Of a stretch of DNA of 64,000 nt, positions 57,574-64,000 are shown piece by piece. Numbering within the stretch: position 1 is the stretch's first letter; each line of letters begins with the position of its first letter. Position numbers and translations under genes: made by a program. This stretch comes from Pseudomonas sp. LD120 (GTDB lineage Bacteria; Pseudomonadota; Gammaproteobacteria; Pseudomonadales; Pseudomonadaceae), in assembly GCF_009861525.1 (NCBI RefSeq), contig NZ_WVHL01000005.1, positions 1,674,001 through 1,738,000 of the forward strand. The letters run 5' to 3'. The notes under the pieces are model-generated. The model saw only the letters and a program-made list of their open reading frames with translations. It did no database searches and was not told where the DNA came from.

Positions 57574-57868
57574 GGTCGGTTTTCCGGATGGAGAGGGCAG
57601 CGGTTTAGCGTCGCAGTGCGCCCCGGCTGAGCGCGACCTTCCAGGGCCGGTCGCTCTAGATCGGGTGTTTCAGCGAAGCGTTCGGGCGCTGGCCGGCGAC
57701 CGTTCGTCCGACGGATGGAATTGGCAAGCACCAGTCACTGCGTCATGCTGTCGACGGATGTCGTAATGCCATTGCTTCAAGGTTCGGCCCGGTTTCCGGG
57801 CGTCGTTATATCCCCACGTGGGTGAGATAGGTTTCTGATGAGTGTGTTGATCCTGCCCGAGACGGCGT

Positions 57869-59644
57869 ATGCCCGATAAGGCGTTGGCCGAAGAGCAGCG
57901 TCTGGCCGCCTTGTATGCCCTGGAACTGCTGGATACGGCCCGCAGTGAATGCTTTGACCGTATCTGTCGCTTGGCTGCCGAGTATTTCAAGGTGCCCACA
58001 GCCCTGATTACCCTGGTGGACCGTGATCGGCAGTGGTTCAAATCGCGGATAGGCTTCGATCTTCAACAGACCCCCATCGAGCAATCGTTCTGCGCCTACA
58101 CGATCAAATCCGATGATGTGTTTGAAGTAGAAAACGCCCGTCAGGATGTGCGATTTCACGCTAACCCGTTGGTTACTGACGATCCGAACATCGGCTTTTA
58201 CGCCGGTGCGCCGTTGATCACCTCCACCGGCCACGCCATCGGCAGCCTGTGCGTCATCGATAAACAGCCCCATTGTTTGAATGCCATGGAGCGTCAGCAA
58301 CTGCGCGACTTGGCGTCGCTGGTCATGGAGCACATAGAGCAGCGCCAGCGGTTGACCCGTCGCGACCCGGTCAGTCGATTGCCCAACCGTGAGCAGTTTC
58401 AGAATGATCTATACGACTTGGCGGACCAGCATCCTGGCGAACAGCGGGTGCTGGTGTTGCTGGATGCGGTTGATAAGACCCTGGCTCACGAGTTGACCCT
58501 GGCCATGGGCATGGCGCCCTTCGATACCATTGTGCGTTTTCTCGCCCAGCAACTGCTCACCTACTTGGGGCGGCATGTGCGGGTGTACCACGTCTCGGTC
58601 AAGCGCTTCGGCTTTCTGTTGCCGGTGGCCCCCGGAGTCGAACGTTTTCTGGAGGGCTTGGTGCGACGTTTACGCCGCCAGCCGCCGGGGTTGGAATTGC
58701 CGATGGTGCCTGGGGTATGTGCCGGGGTCGTGGCGTTTTCCACAGATCGCGATGCGGTGCCGGATGTGCTGCGCAAGGCCATGTTCGCCCTGGAACTGGC
58801 GACCCTGAACCGCAGCACCTGGGCGCCCTACGATGTGGTGCGTGACCAAGCCTATCGACGTGCTTTCAACCTGGCCTCGGACATCGGCGAAGCCTTGAGC
58901 AGCGGGCAGATCTACTTGATGTTCCAACCGCGCTTCGCCCTGCCCGATGGCGCTCAGGTCAGTGCCGAGGCGCTGATCCGTTGGGATCATCCGTGGCTGG
59001 GGCCGATTTCCCCTGCTGAGTTCATACCGGTCATGGAGCGCAATGCCTTGATTCACCAGGTGACGCATTGGGTGATCAACGCGGTGCTGCATAAGCTGGG
59101 CAGTTGGAACCCTTGTGATGTGCGACGACTGTCGATCAACCTGTCGCCCCAGGATTTTGAAGACCAGGACATTGCCGACGTGCTCAAGACCGCGTGTCAG
59201 CGGCATGGCATCGACCCCAGCCGTCTGGAGGTGGAAATCACCGAAGGCGCCTGGCTGCGCTCGAATCCCCGGGTGCTGGAGCAGTTGAGCAAGATTCGCG
59301 CCTTGGGCATGGATGTGGCGATCGATGATTTTGGCAGCGGTTACAGCAACTTCGCCTACCTGCACCAGATTCCGGCGAATGTGGTGAAGCTCGACAAATC
59401 GATGATCACTGATCTTGAGAGCAGCGCTCAGCACCAGAAGATCACCCGCTCGGTGATTGCCCTGGCCCGTGAGCTGGGCTATCGCACCGTGGCCGAGGGC
59501 ATTGAAAGCTTCCAGTGCCTGCGGATCTTGCGGGGCTTTGGCTGCGACGAAGCCCAGGGCTATTTCCTGGCTCGACCGTTGCCCCAGGAAAAGTTCCTTG
59601 CCCACAGCAGGGCTCAGTGTTTTCCGTTACAGCAAGGCTATTAA
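57869..59644 (+). CDS. GAF - degenerate GGDEF - EAL protein
   Basis: 591 residues. GAF domain (about 20-165; TALITLVDRDRQWFKSRIGF, FCAYTIKSDDVFEVENA), then a GGDEF-like domain (about 175-330) in which the active-site loop reads VKRFGFLLP instead of GGDEF, so it cannot make c-di-GMP. The EAL domain (about 345-585) is complete: EAL at 367-369 (SAEALIRWDH), the LSINLSP Asn, EVEITE, DDFGSGYSN, KLDKSM and VAEGIE. It is therefore predicted to be a c-di-GMP phosphodiesterase, with GAF or the degenerate GGDEF as sensor. No membrane segment. Confidence 0.9.
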   Translation: MPDKALAEEQRLAALYALELLDTARSECFDRICRLAAEYFKVPTALITLVDRDRQWFKSRIGFDLQQTPIEQSFCAYTIKSDDVFEVENARQDVRFHANPLVTDDPNIGFYAGAPLITSTGHAIGSLCVIDKQPHCLNAMERQQLRDLASLVMEHIEQRQRLTRRDPVSRLPNREQFQNDLYDLADQHPGEQRVLVLLDAVDKTLAHELTLAMGMAPFDTIVRFLAQQLLTYLGRHVRVYHVSVKRFGFLLPVAPGVERFLEGLVRRLRRQPPGLELPMVPGVCAGVVAFSTDRDAVPDVLRKAMFALELATLNRSTWAPYDVVRDQAYRRAFNLASDIGEALSSGQIYLMFQPRFALPDGAQVSAEALIRWDHPWLGPISPAEFIPVMERNALIHQVTHWVINAVLHKLGSWNPCDVRRLSINLSPQDFEDQDIADVLKTACQRHGIDPSRLEVEITEGAWLRSNPRVLEQLSKIRALGMDVAIDDFGSGYSNFAYLHQIPANVVKLDKSMITDLESSAQHQKITRSVIALARELGYRTVAEGIESFQCLRILRGFGCDEAQGYFLARPLPQEKFLAHSRAQCFPLQQGY

Positions 59645-59655
59645 TTGCGGCCCCT

Positions 59656-59971
59656 ATAGCCGCTGCCGGAGGGTGCGATCGGCCCGAAGGGGCGCAAAAA
59701 TCCTGAGGGTTTCAGGGTTTCAGGGTTTCAGGGTTTCAGGGTTTGATGGTTGATCGCCAAGCAAGGCCCTGGGGGCCTTTGCGCAGCTTCGCAAGCTCAG
59801 CAGCGGCTACAGGCTTTGTGGCCGCTGCCGGAGGGTGCGATCAGGCAGAAGGGACGTAAAAATCCTGAGGGTTTCAGGGTTGATCGCCAAGCAAGGCCCT
59901 GGGGGCCTTTGCGCAGCTTCGCAAGCTCAGCAGCGGCTACAGGTTTTGTAGCCGCTGCCGCAGGCTGCGAA
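59656..59971. repeat. REP array with two identical 66-bp units and 8-bp tandem repeat
   Basis: The gap after the EAL gene contains two copies of a composite unit. An identical 66-bp block lies at 59748-59813 and 59878-59943 (containing TTGATCGCCAAGCAAGGCCC and CTCAGCAGCGGCTACAGG). Each is preceded by a REP core (TAGCCGCTGCCGGAGGGTGC at 59657 and its like at 59818) and a third core follows at 59944-59971. In the first unit the 8-mer AGGGTTTC is repeated about five times (59706-59744); in the second it occurs once (59868-59875). Confidence 0.85.
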
Positions 59972-60031
59972 CGAGCTGCAAGCTCATGGCGGTTTTATGG
60001 CGGCGCAGTCCCTGCGGCTACCGCGCCACCT

Positions 60032-60760
60032 CTAACGCTGCGCCGCCACCAGCAACAGCATCGGTCGCTCCTGCTCCTCCGCCAGCGCCGGCAGGTCCTC
60101 CACCTGCTGCGCCGTGGGGCCCCACTCCTGCACATGGCGAAGGTTGAAACCTGTGTCGATCAGGGTGTTGAGCAGGGTGCCGAGGGTGCGGTGCTGTTTG
60201 ATCACCCCTTCGGCCAGCCAATGAGTGACCCGTTCACCTTCCCGTTGGTAGCTGTCCAGCGGCCAGGACTTGTGGCCTTGAGCGTCCACCTGCCAACCCG
60301 GGTTGCGCGGCGCCATGAAGATCGGGTGTTCGATGGAGAACACCAGGCGTGCCCCCGGCACCAGCGCACCATAGACCTGGGCGAACAGGCCGGACAGGTC
60401 CTTGATGTAGTGCAGGGCCAGGGAGCTGTAGGCCAGGTCGAAGCTGAGGCTGGGCAGGCTCAGGTGTTCCAGGTCGGCCCGCTGATAATCGATGTTGGGT
60501 GCCGAGGTGCTGGCGCGGGCGGTGGCCAGCATCTTTTCCGAGACGTCCAGGCCCAGCACCTGGCGGGCGCCGTGCTCGCTGGCCCAGCGGCTGAACCAGC
60601 CATAGCCGCAGCCCAGGTCCAGCACCCGCAGGTCATGCATCGGTGGCAGCAGGGCTTGCAGGGCCGGCCATTCCGGTGCGGCGTCGAGGCCGCCGACGGA
60701 GCGTCCCAGCTGGCTGTAGCCCTGGAAAAAGGTCGGATCATCGTAAATGTTCTGAGTCAT
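60032..60760 (-). CDS. Class I SAM-dependent methyltransferase
   Basis: 242 residues from the ATG at 60760. Motif I is VLDLGCGYGWFSRWA (about 46-60), motif II GLDVSEKML, then LAYSSLALHYIKDLSGLF and the long insert FSIEHPIFMAPRNPGWQ. The pattern is that of ubiquinone/tocopherol-type small-molecule methyltransferases (UbiE/BioC-like fold) but the substrate is unknown. Transcribed alone, its stop abuts the REP array. The tRNA gene lies upstream on the same strand. Confidence 0.85.
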   Translation of the reverse strand: MTQNIYDDPTFFQGYSQLGRSVGGLDAAPEWPALQALLPPMHDLRVLDLGCGYGWFSRWASEHGARQVLGLDVSEKMLATARASTSAPNIDYQRADLEHLSLPSLSFDLAYSSLALHYIKDLSGLFAQVYGALVPGARLVFSIEHPIFMAPRNPGWQVDAQGHKSWPLDSYQREGERVTHWLAEGVIKQHRTLGTLLNTLIDTGFNLRHVQEWGPTAQQVEDLPALAEEQERPMLLLVAAQR

Positions 60761-61072
60761 GGGTAGAGGCTCTTTCAGGTTCATATGCAGCCCTGTGGCA
60801 GAGGGCAGTTGTGCAGTTGAAACGGCTGAGGGGCTTCTCCCTCGGAGGGCACGACGGATGCTCGTCGATGGCCAGGCTCGGTGACTGAAACCGGGAAAGG
60901 CTAGCGATTTTTTTAGCGTCTGGGGGCACGCCAGCGTTATGAATGTGTAACGCATGACAGGCAGGCGGCGGGCTTGCGCAGTAAATTGCAGGCACAAAAA
61001 AACCGGCCATCGGACCGGTTTTCTGTTTTCGCATCCTTCGTCATGCTGGCTGACGCGGGGGCTTCTAATACT
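60761..61072. other. Spacer between methyltransferase gene and tRNA
   Basis: 312 bp with no supported gene. It holds the tRNA terminator near 61 kb and the presumptive promoter of the methyltransferase. Nothing else is seen. Confidence 0.5.
60996..61022 (-). terminator. Terminator of the tRNA-Gly transcript
   Basis: On the minus strand AACCGG, loop, CCGGTT followed by seven T. It lies about 50 bp beyond the tRNA 3' end and ends that transcript. Confidence 0.8.
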
Positions 61073-61146
61073 TGGAGCGGGTGAAGGGAATCGAACCCTC
61101 GTTATCAGCTTGGGAAGCTGGAGTAATGCCATTATACGACACCCGC
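61073..61146 (-). tRNA. tRNA-Gly(CCC)
   Basis: Minus-strand sequence begins GCGGGTGTCGTATAATGG, pairs with CACCCGC at the 3' end, has the T-loop GGTTCGATTCC and an encoded CCA tail. The 7-nt anticodon loop is TTCCCAA, so the anticodon is CCC. The first pair of the anticodon stem (C-A) is a mismatch, the rest is standard. Confidence 0.93.
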
Positions 61147-61303
61147 TCGAACGGCTGACTTTGTACCAGATGTGGCTGCGGATTTGAAGTTTTTCTTTAG
61201 CTGACCTGTGTTTGCAGGTTTTTCAAGGTTGTGACAGTTCCGTGAGTCGGTCGTGAAAACATGGGGTTTTCACGGCCGACTCACGGTCTGCGATGACGCG
61301 CTT

Positions 61304-62188
61304 TCAGATAGCCAGTGCATGCTGATCCTGTACGTAGTGGTAACGCGGACGGCTGTCGTACTGACTCGGTTTAAGGAAGCTCAGCAGCGCTTGGCGACTG
61401 TCGCGGCAGGCCGCCTTGTGTTCCATATCGAGGAAGTGCCCGGTGGCCTGAATGGTGTTGAAGCTGGCTTGTTGCACATGGTCGGCGAACAGCTTGGCAT
61501 CGTTGGCCGAGGTGTACTCGTCCCACTCACCGTTGAGGAACAGCACCGGCACCTGGATGTTCTTCGCCGCCCGCAAGTAGCACTGCCGGTCGCCGTTGAG
61601 CACATGGCTGATGTGGAAGTGCATCTGTCCGTACTCGTGCTCCGCCAGGCTGCTGACGTGGCGATAGTTGTAACGCTTGAACAGCGAGGGCAGGTGTTTG
61701 CCGATGGTGTCGTTGACCAGGTGGCCGACGCGGTGGCGGTCGAGGTTGCCAAGGTAGTCGACACCGCGCTCCAGGTAGTCGCGCATCGGTTCGTTGATCA
61801 CCGGCGAAAATGAGCTGATCACCGCTTTCTCGATACGCCGTGGACGCTGGGCCAGGGCCTGCAAGGCAGCGGCGCCGCCCCAGGAAAACGACAGCACGTG
61901 CTCGGCACCGAAGTGTTCGATCAACTCCAGGAGGATCTGTCCCTCCACTTCCTTGGTGAGCATCCGTTCGTGCTTGTTGTGGGTCTTGGATCGGCCCGCA
62001 TAGGGCTGGTCATAGAGCACTACGTTGAATTGCGGGTGCAGGTTTTTCACGGTTTGGGCAAACGACGCAGTGGTGGCCATCGAGCCGTTGACCAGAATGA
62101 TGGTCTTGTCTGCGGCATCTGCGCGATAAAACTCCGTGTAAACCCGATACTGACCTTGTATATCCAGCACAGCGATTTCTGGCCTCAT
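61304..62188 (-). CDS. phaG: (R)-3-hydroxydecanoyl-ACP:CoA transacylase / thioesterase PhaG
   Basis: 294-residue alpha/beta-hydrolase. The start MRPEIAVLDIQGQYRVYTEF and the block TIILVNGSMATTASFAQTV are nearly identical to PhaG of P. putida (from memory). Nucleophile S102 in LSFSWGGAAA, with a C-terminal TGHFLDMEHK segment supplying the catalytic His. It diverts 3-hydroxyacyl groups from fatty acid synthesis to medium-chain polyhydroxyalkanoate; RhlA is a close relative that makes hydroxyalkanoyloxy-alkanoates. The ATG at 62188 is preferred over an open leader to 62242. Transcribed alone. Confidence 0.9.
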   Translation of the reverse strand: MRPEIAVLDIQGQYRVYTEFYRADAADKTIILVNGSMATTASFAQTVKNLHPQFNVVLYDQPYAGRSKTHNKHERMLTKEVEGQILLELIEHFGAEHVLSFSWGGAAALQALAQRPRRIEKAVISSFSPVINEPMRDYLERGVDYLGNLDRHRVGHLVNDTIGKHLPSLFKRYNYRHVSSLAEHEYGQMHFHISHVLNGDRQCYLRAAKNIQVPVLFLNGEWDEYTSANDAKLFADHVQQASFNTIQATGHFLDMEHKAACRDSRQALLSFLKPSQYDSRPRYHYVQDQHALAI

Positions 62189-62511
62189 GTCATAAGACTC
62201 CTGGCAAGCGGGTATGCGCGCAACTTGAGTGTGCACGGGCAATGTGACAGGTAGGCATACGCCTGGAATGGGGGCCCATGTCGATCCGGTAAGGCAGGTC
62301 GACGGGTGTTGTTATAGGTGGGCGCTTTACCGGGGAAATGCAGAGCAGGCAGGGCTCAGGCCGGCAAAAGGTTTCTTAGATGTTTTGGGTGACTCATCGG
62401 TCACAATTCGGCCGACGGACTGATTCAAGCAGGGCAACCGCGAACCCGCAAGTGCTCTGGATAAATTGTTCGACAGTCTCTGCCCAGCGGTCGTGCATGG
62501 GGAGGAAGGCG
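62189..62511. other. phaG upstream region
   Basis: 323 bp without a gene, between the phaG start and the rsuA stop. It should carry the phaG promoter; no repeat or clear sigma-54 site was recognised. Confidence 0.4.
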
Positions 62512-63204
62512 TCAGATCAAGCGGATTTCGTCTGCGCTGAGGGCGCGGTATGCCCCGGGAGCGAGGTGTTCATCCAGCACCAGCGGCCCCATGCGTTCAC
62601 GGTGCAGGCGCACGACCTTGTTGTTGAAGTGGCCGAACATGCGTTTGACCTGGTGATAGCGGCCTTCGACGATGCTCAGCCTGGCGCTGCGGGGGCCGAG
62701 AATCTGCAGGTGGGCGGGCAGGGTGGTGAGGTTCTCGAAGGCAAAGTACAGGCCCTGGGCGAAGGTCTCGACATACTCGGGGCCGATCTCTTGTTCGGTT
62801 TCTACATAGTAGAGCTTGGGCAGTTTGGTCTGCGGTTGGGTCAAGCGTCGCGACCAACTGCCGTCGTTGGTGATCAGCATCAGTCCGGTGGTGTTGTAAT
62901 CCAGGCGTCCGGCAATGTGCAGCTCTTGCGGGTCCGGCTCGTGGATCAGCTCAAGCACGGTCTTGTGCTCGGGGTCACGGGTGGCACTGACGCAGCCCAT
63001 GGGTTTATGCAGCATGAAGTAGCGCGCCGGTTTGCCGGCTTGCAGCACTTCGTCATCCAACTCCACTCGGCTGAACGCACGAACCTCGGCCTTGGGATCG
63101 CTGATCCACTGGCCGTCGATACGGAGGCGCCGTTGCACCAGTAACAGGCGCACCTGTTGGCGGTTGAAGCGCGGCAGGTTGCTGAGGAAACGGTCAATGC
63201 GCAT
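62512..63204 (-). CDS. rsuA: 16S rRNA pseudouridine(516) synthase family (RsuA)
   Basis: 230 residues. S4 RNA-binding domain (about 1-48; MRIDRFLSNLPRFNRQQVRLLL) and a TruA/RluA-like catalytic domain with the Asp D102 in GRLDYNTTGLMLITNDG, then LPKLYYVET and EGRYHQVKRMFGHFNN. The last motif is RsuA/RluE/RluF-type. It makes pseudouridine at position 516 of 16S rRNA in E. coli. Within this group the target base cannot be proven from sequence. Confidence 0.87.
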   Translation of the reverse strand: MRIDRFLSNLPRFNRQQVRLLLVQRRLRIDGQWISDPKAEVRAFSRVELDDEVLQAGKPARYFMLHKPMGCVSATRDPEHKTVLELIHEPDPQELHIAGRLDYNTTGLMLITNDGSWSRRLTQPQTKLPKLYYVETEQEIGPEYVETFAQGLYFAFENLTTLPAHLQILGPRSARLSIVEGRYHQVKRMFGHFNNKVVRLHRERMGPLVLDEHLAPGAYRALSADEIRLI

Positions 63205-63237
63205 GGTGTTCGGCAGTCGTTGGCACCGTGAGTGCTC

Positions 63238-63456
63238 TCATGGGCGGTCCACGCTGTCGGCGCGCAGTTGGGCTTCGACCCCGGCGCAGCGCGGGCACAG
63301 GCAAGACTGATTGCGCAGCTCCGGCGCCAAGGCCTTGATGACCGCCGGATCGATGCTCACGCTGTAGCACCAGCAGGCTTGGCTGGCGCTGCGCGGGTCG
63401 GCCAGCACACAGTCATTGCGGGCCCCACAGGCGGGGCAAAGGTCAGGTCTATTCAT
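63238..63456 (-). CDS. Cysteine-rich CWC-family protein
   Basis: 72 residues from the ATG at 63456. Cys pattern CPACGARNDC at the start, ACWCYSVSI in the middle and CLCPRCAG near the end: the CWC domain (PF14375), probably zinc-binding. Its start overlaps the last eight bases of the GGDEF gene (ATGAATAG), so it is translated after that gene. Function unknown. Confidence 0.82.
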   Translation of the reverse strand: MNRPDLCPACGARNDCVLADPRSASQACWCYSVSIDPAVIKALAPELRNQSCLCPRCAGVEAQLRADSVDRP

Positions 63457-64000
63457 GGCTGGAGTGGGGTATTTCCACGCAGGTTCGATTGCGTCCGGTC
63501 TGCTTGGCGCGGTACATCGCGTGGTCGGCACGGGACAGCAGGCTGTGGAGGGTGTCTGCCGATTGCAGGATGGTCAAGCCGATGCTGACGGTCACTTGCA
63601 ACTGCTGGCCTTCATAGTGGTAGTGCTGTTGCTCGATCAGCAGGCGGATCTTCTCGGCAATGCCCAGGGCCATGGTGCTGTCGGTGTCCTTGAGTAGGAC
63701 GATGAACTCCTCGCCGCCCCAGCGACAGACAATGTCGGACTGGCGCAGGCAGCCTTGCAGGTCTCGGGCGAAGCCGCTGAGCACTTGATCGCCCGCCAGG
63801 TGGCCGTAGGTGTCATTGAGGCGCTTGAAGTGATCCAGATCCAGCAGTAGCGCGCTGAGGGGCGTCAGGTCGCGCCGCGCTTCTTGCAGGGCTTGGGCCG
63901 CCAGCAGGTCAAAACCGCGTCGATTCGGCAGACGGGTGAGGCTGTCGAGGGTGGCCTGGGTCTCGATCCGGCGTTGGTAGCGGCGCACCACGGTGCTCAG
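63449..64000 (-). CDS. GGDEF diguanylate cyclase, C-terminal part
   Basis: The frame is open to the window end, so the N-terminal sensor is missing. The visible 183 residues hold a complete GGDEF domain: DSLTRLPNRRGFD, LLLDLDHFKRLNDTYGHLAGD, the active-site loop RWGGEEFIVLL and VSIGLTIL. An inhibitory RxxD (RQSD) lies five residues before GGEEF. It should make c-di-GMP. The upstream segment VRRYQRRIET suggests a coiled-coil linker after a sensor or membrane domain. Couples translationally to the CWC gene. Confidence 0.9.
   Translation of the reverse strand: MSTVVRRYQRRIETQATLDSLTRLPNRRGFDLLAAQALQEARRDLTPLSALLLDLDHFKRLNDTYGHLAGDQVLSGFARDLQGCLRQSDIVCRWGGEEFIVLLKDTDSTMALGIAEKIRLLIEQQHYHYEGQQLQVTVSIGLTILQSADTLHSLLSRADHAMYRAKQTGRNRTCVEIPHSSHE

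Noticed and set aside
57146..57766. A 206-codon plus-strand frame across the candidate small RNA
   Set aside because: It runs through a strong terminator, has no ribosome site and a composition typical of non-coding frames.
59656..59971. CRISPR-like array
   Set aside because: Repeat units differ in length, have no regular spacers and no cas genes; they match REP-type sequences.
61073..61146. tRNA-associated integrated element
   Set aside because: No integrase gene or duplicated tRNA end is seen near the tRNA.

Overview
The window reads as a stretch of Pseudomonas chromosome, most likely from the P. fluorescens/P. protegens group. Codon use is GC-rich throughout. Recognisable Pseudomonas genes are present (an EmhR/TtgR-type efflux repressor tail, xenB, olsBA, phaG, chromosomal fosA, a hasI-hasS-hasR-like set), and many spacers carry Pseudomonas-type REP-like repeats. 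There is no phage, no insertion sequence, no CRISPR array and no rRNA; one tRNA-Gly(CCC) is present. Strain-level identity is inference.

Layout. 1-4.8 kb: efflux-repressor tail, DMT exporter, and an ArsR-type repressor with an MFS exporter and the ene-reductase xenB, divergent from acpH. 4.9-9.1 kb: the ornithine-lipid genes olsBA, an acyl-CoA dehydrogenase-like protein and a NylB-like serine hydrolase. 9.2-14.2 kb: an M20 amidohydrolase, MHS-family transporter, amidase and IclR regulator, which look like one catabolic unit for an unknown amide. 14.6-24.3 kb: YceI, cardiolipin synthase, periplasmic beta-glucosidase BglX, a lemA/TPM operon containing a decayed TPM copy, a methyltransferase, a DJ-1/PfpI protein and a ribbon-helix-helix protein. 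24.4-28.6 kb: sigma factor, anti-sigma factor and haem-type TonB receptor, next to a decaying monooxygenase fragment.

29-43 kb is mixed accessory content: YegP, two lipoproteins, an XRE-cupin regulator divergent from a class II aldolase and a DapA-like lyase, a SIR2-like DUF4917 protein, an iron alcohol dehydrogenase, two tandem paralogous exported proteins followed by fosA, a LysE exporter, a PAS-GAF-GGDEF cyclase, DUF4142, a lone HsdR_N-type nuclease with AT-richer sequence, and a GNAT protein behind a 13-G tract.

43.0-53.1 kb is an apparently complete trans-4-hydroxy-L-proline catabolic locus. The minus-strand arm has 2-epimerase, a three-part D-hydroxyproline dehydrogenase and an AraC regulator. 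The plus-strand arm has the deaminase, an APC permease, alpha-ketoglutarate semialdehyde dehydrogenase and an Ldh-family imine reductase. Together they would convert hydroxyproline to 2-oxoglutarate. The divergent control region holds a perfect 15-bp repeat in inverted copies.

53.1-64 kb: catecholate-type TonB receptor with a Fur-like site, GNAT enzyme, small membrane proteins, an orphan terminator suggesting a small RNA, a GAF/degenerate-GGDEF/EAL protein, a REP array, a methyltransferase, tRNA-Gly, phaG, an RsuA-type pseudouridine synthase, a CWC protein and a GGDEF protein cut by the window end.
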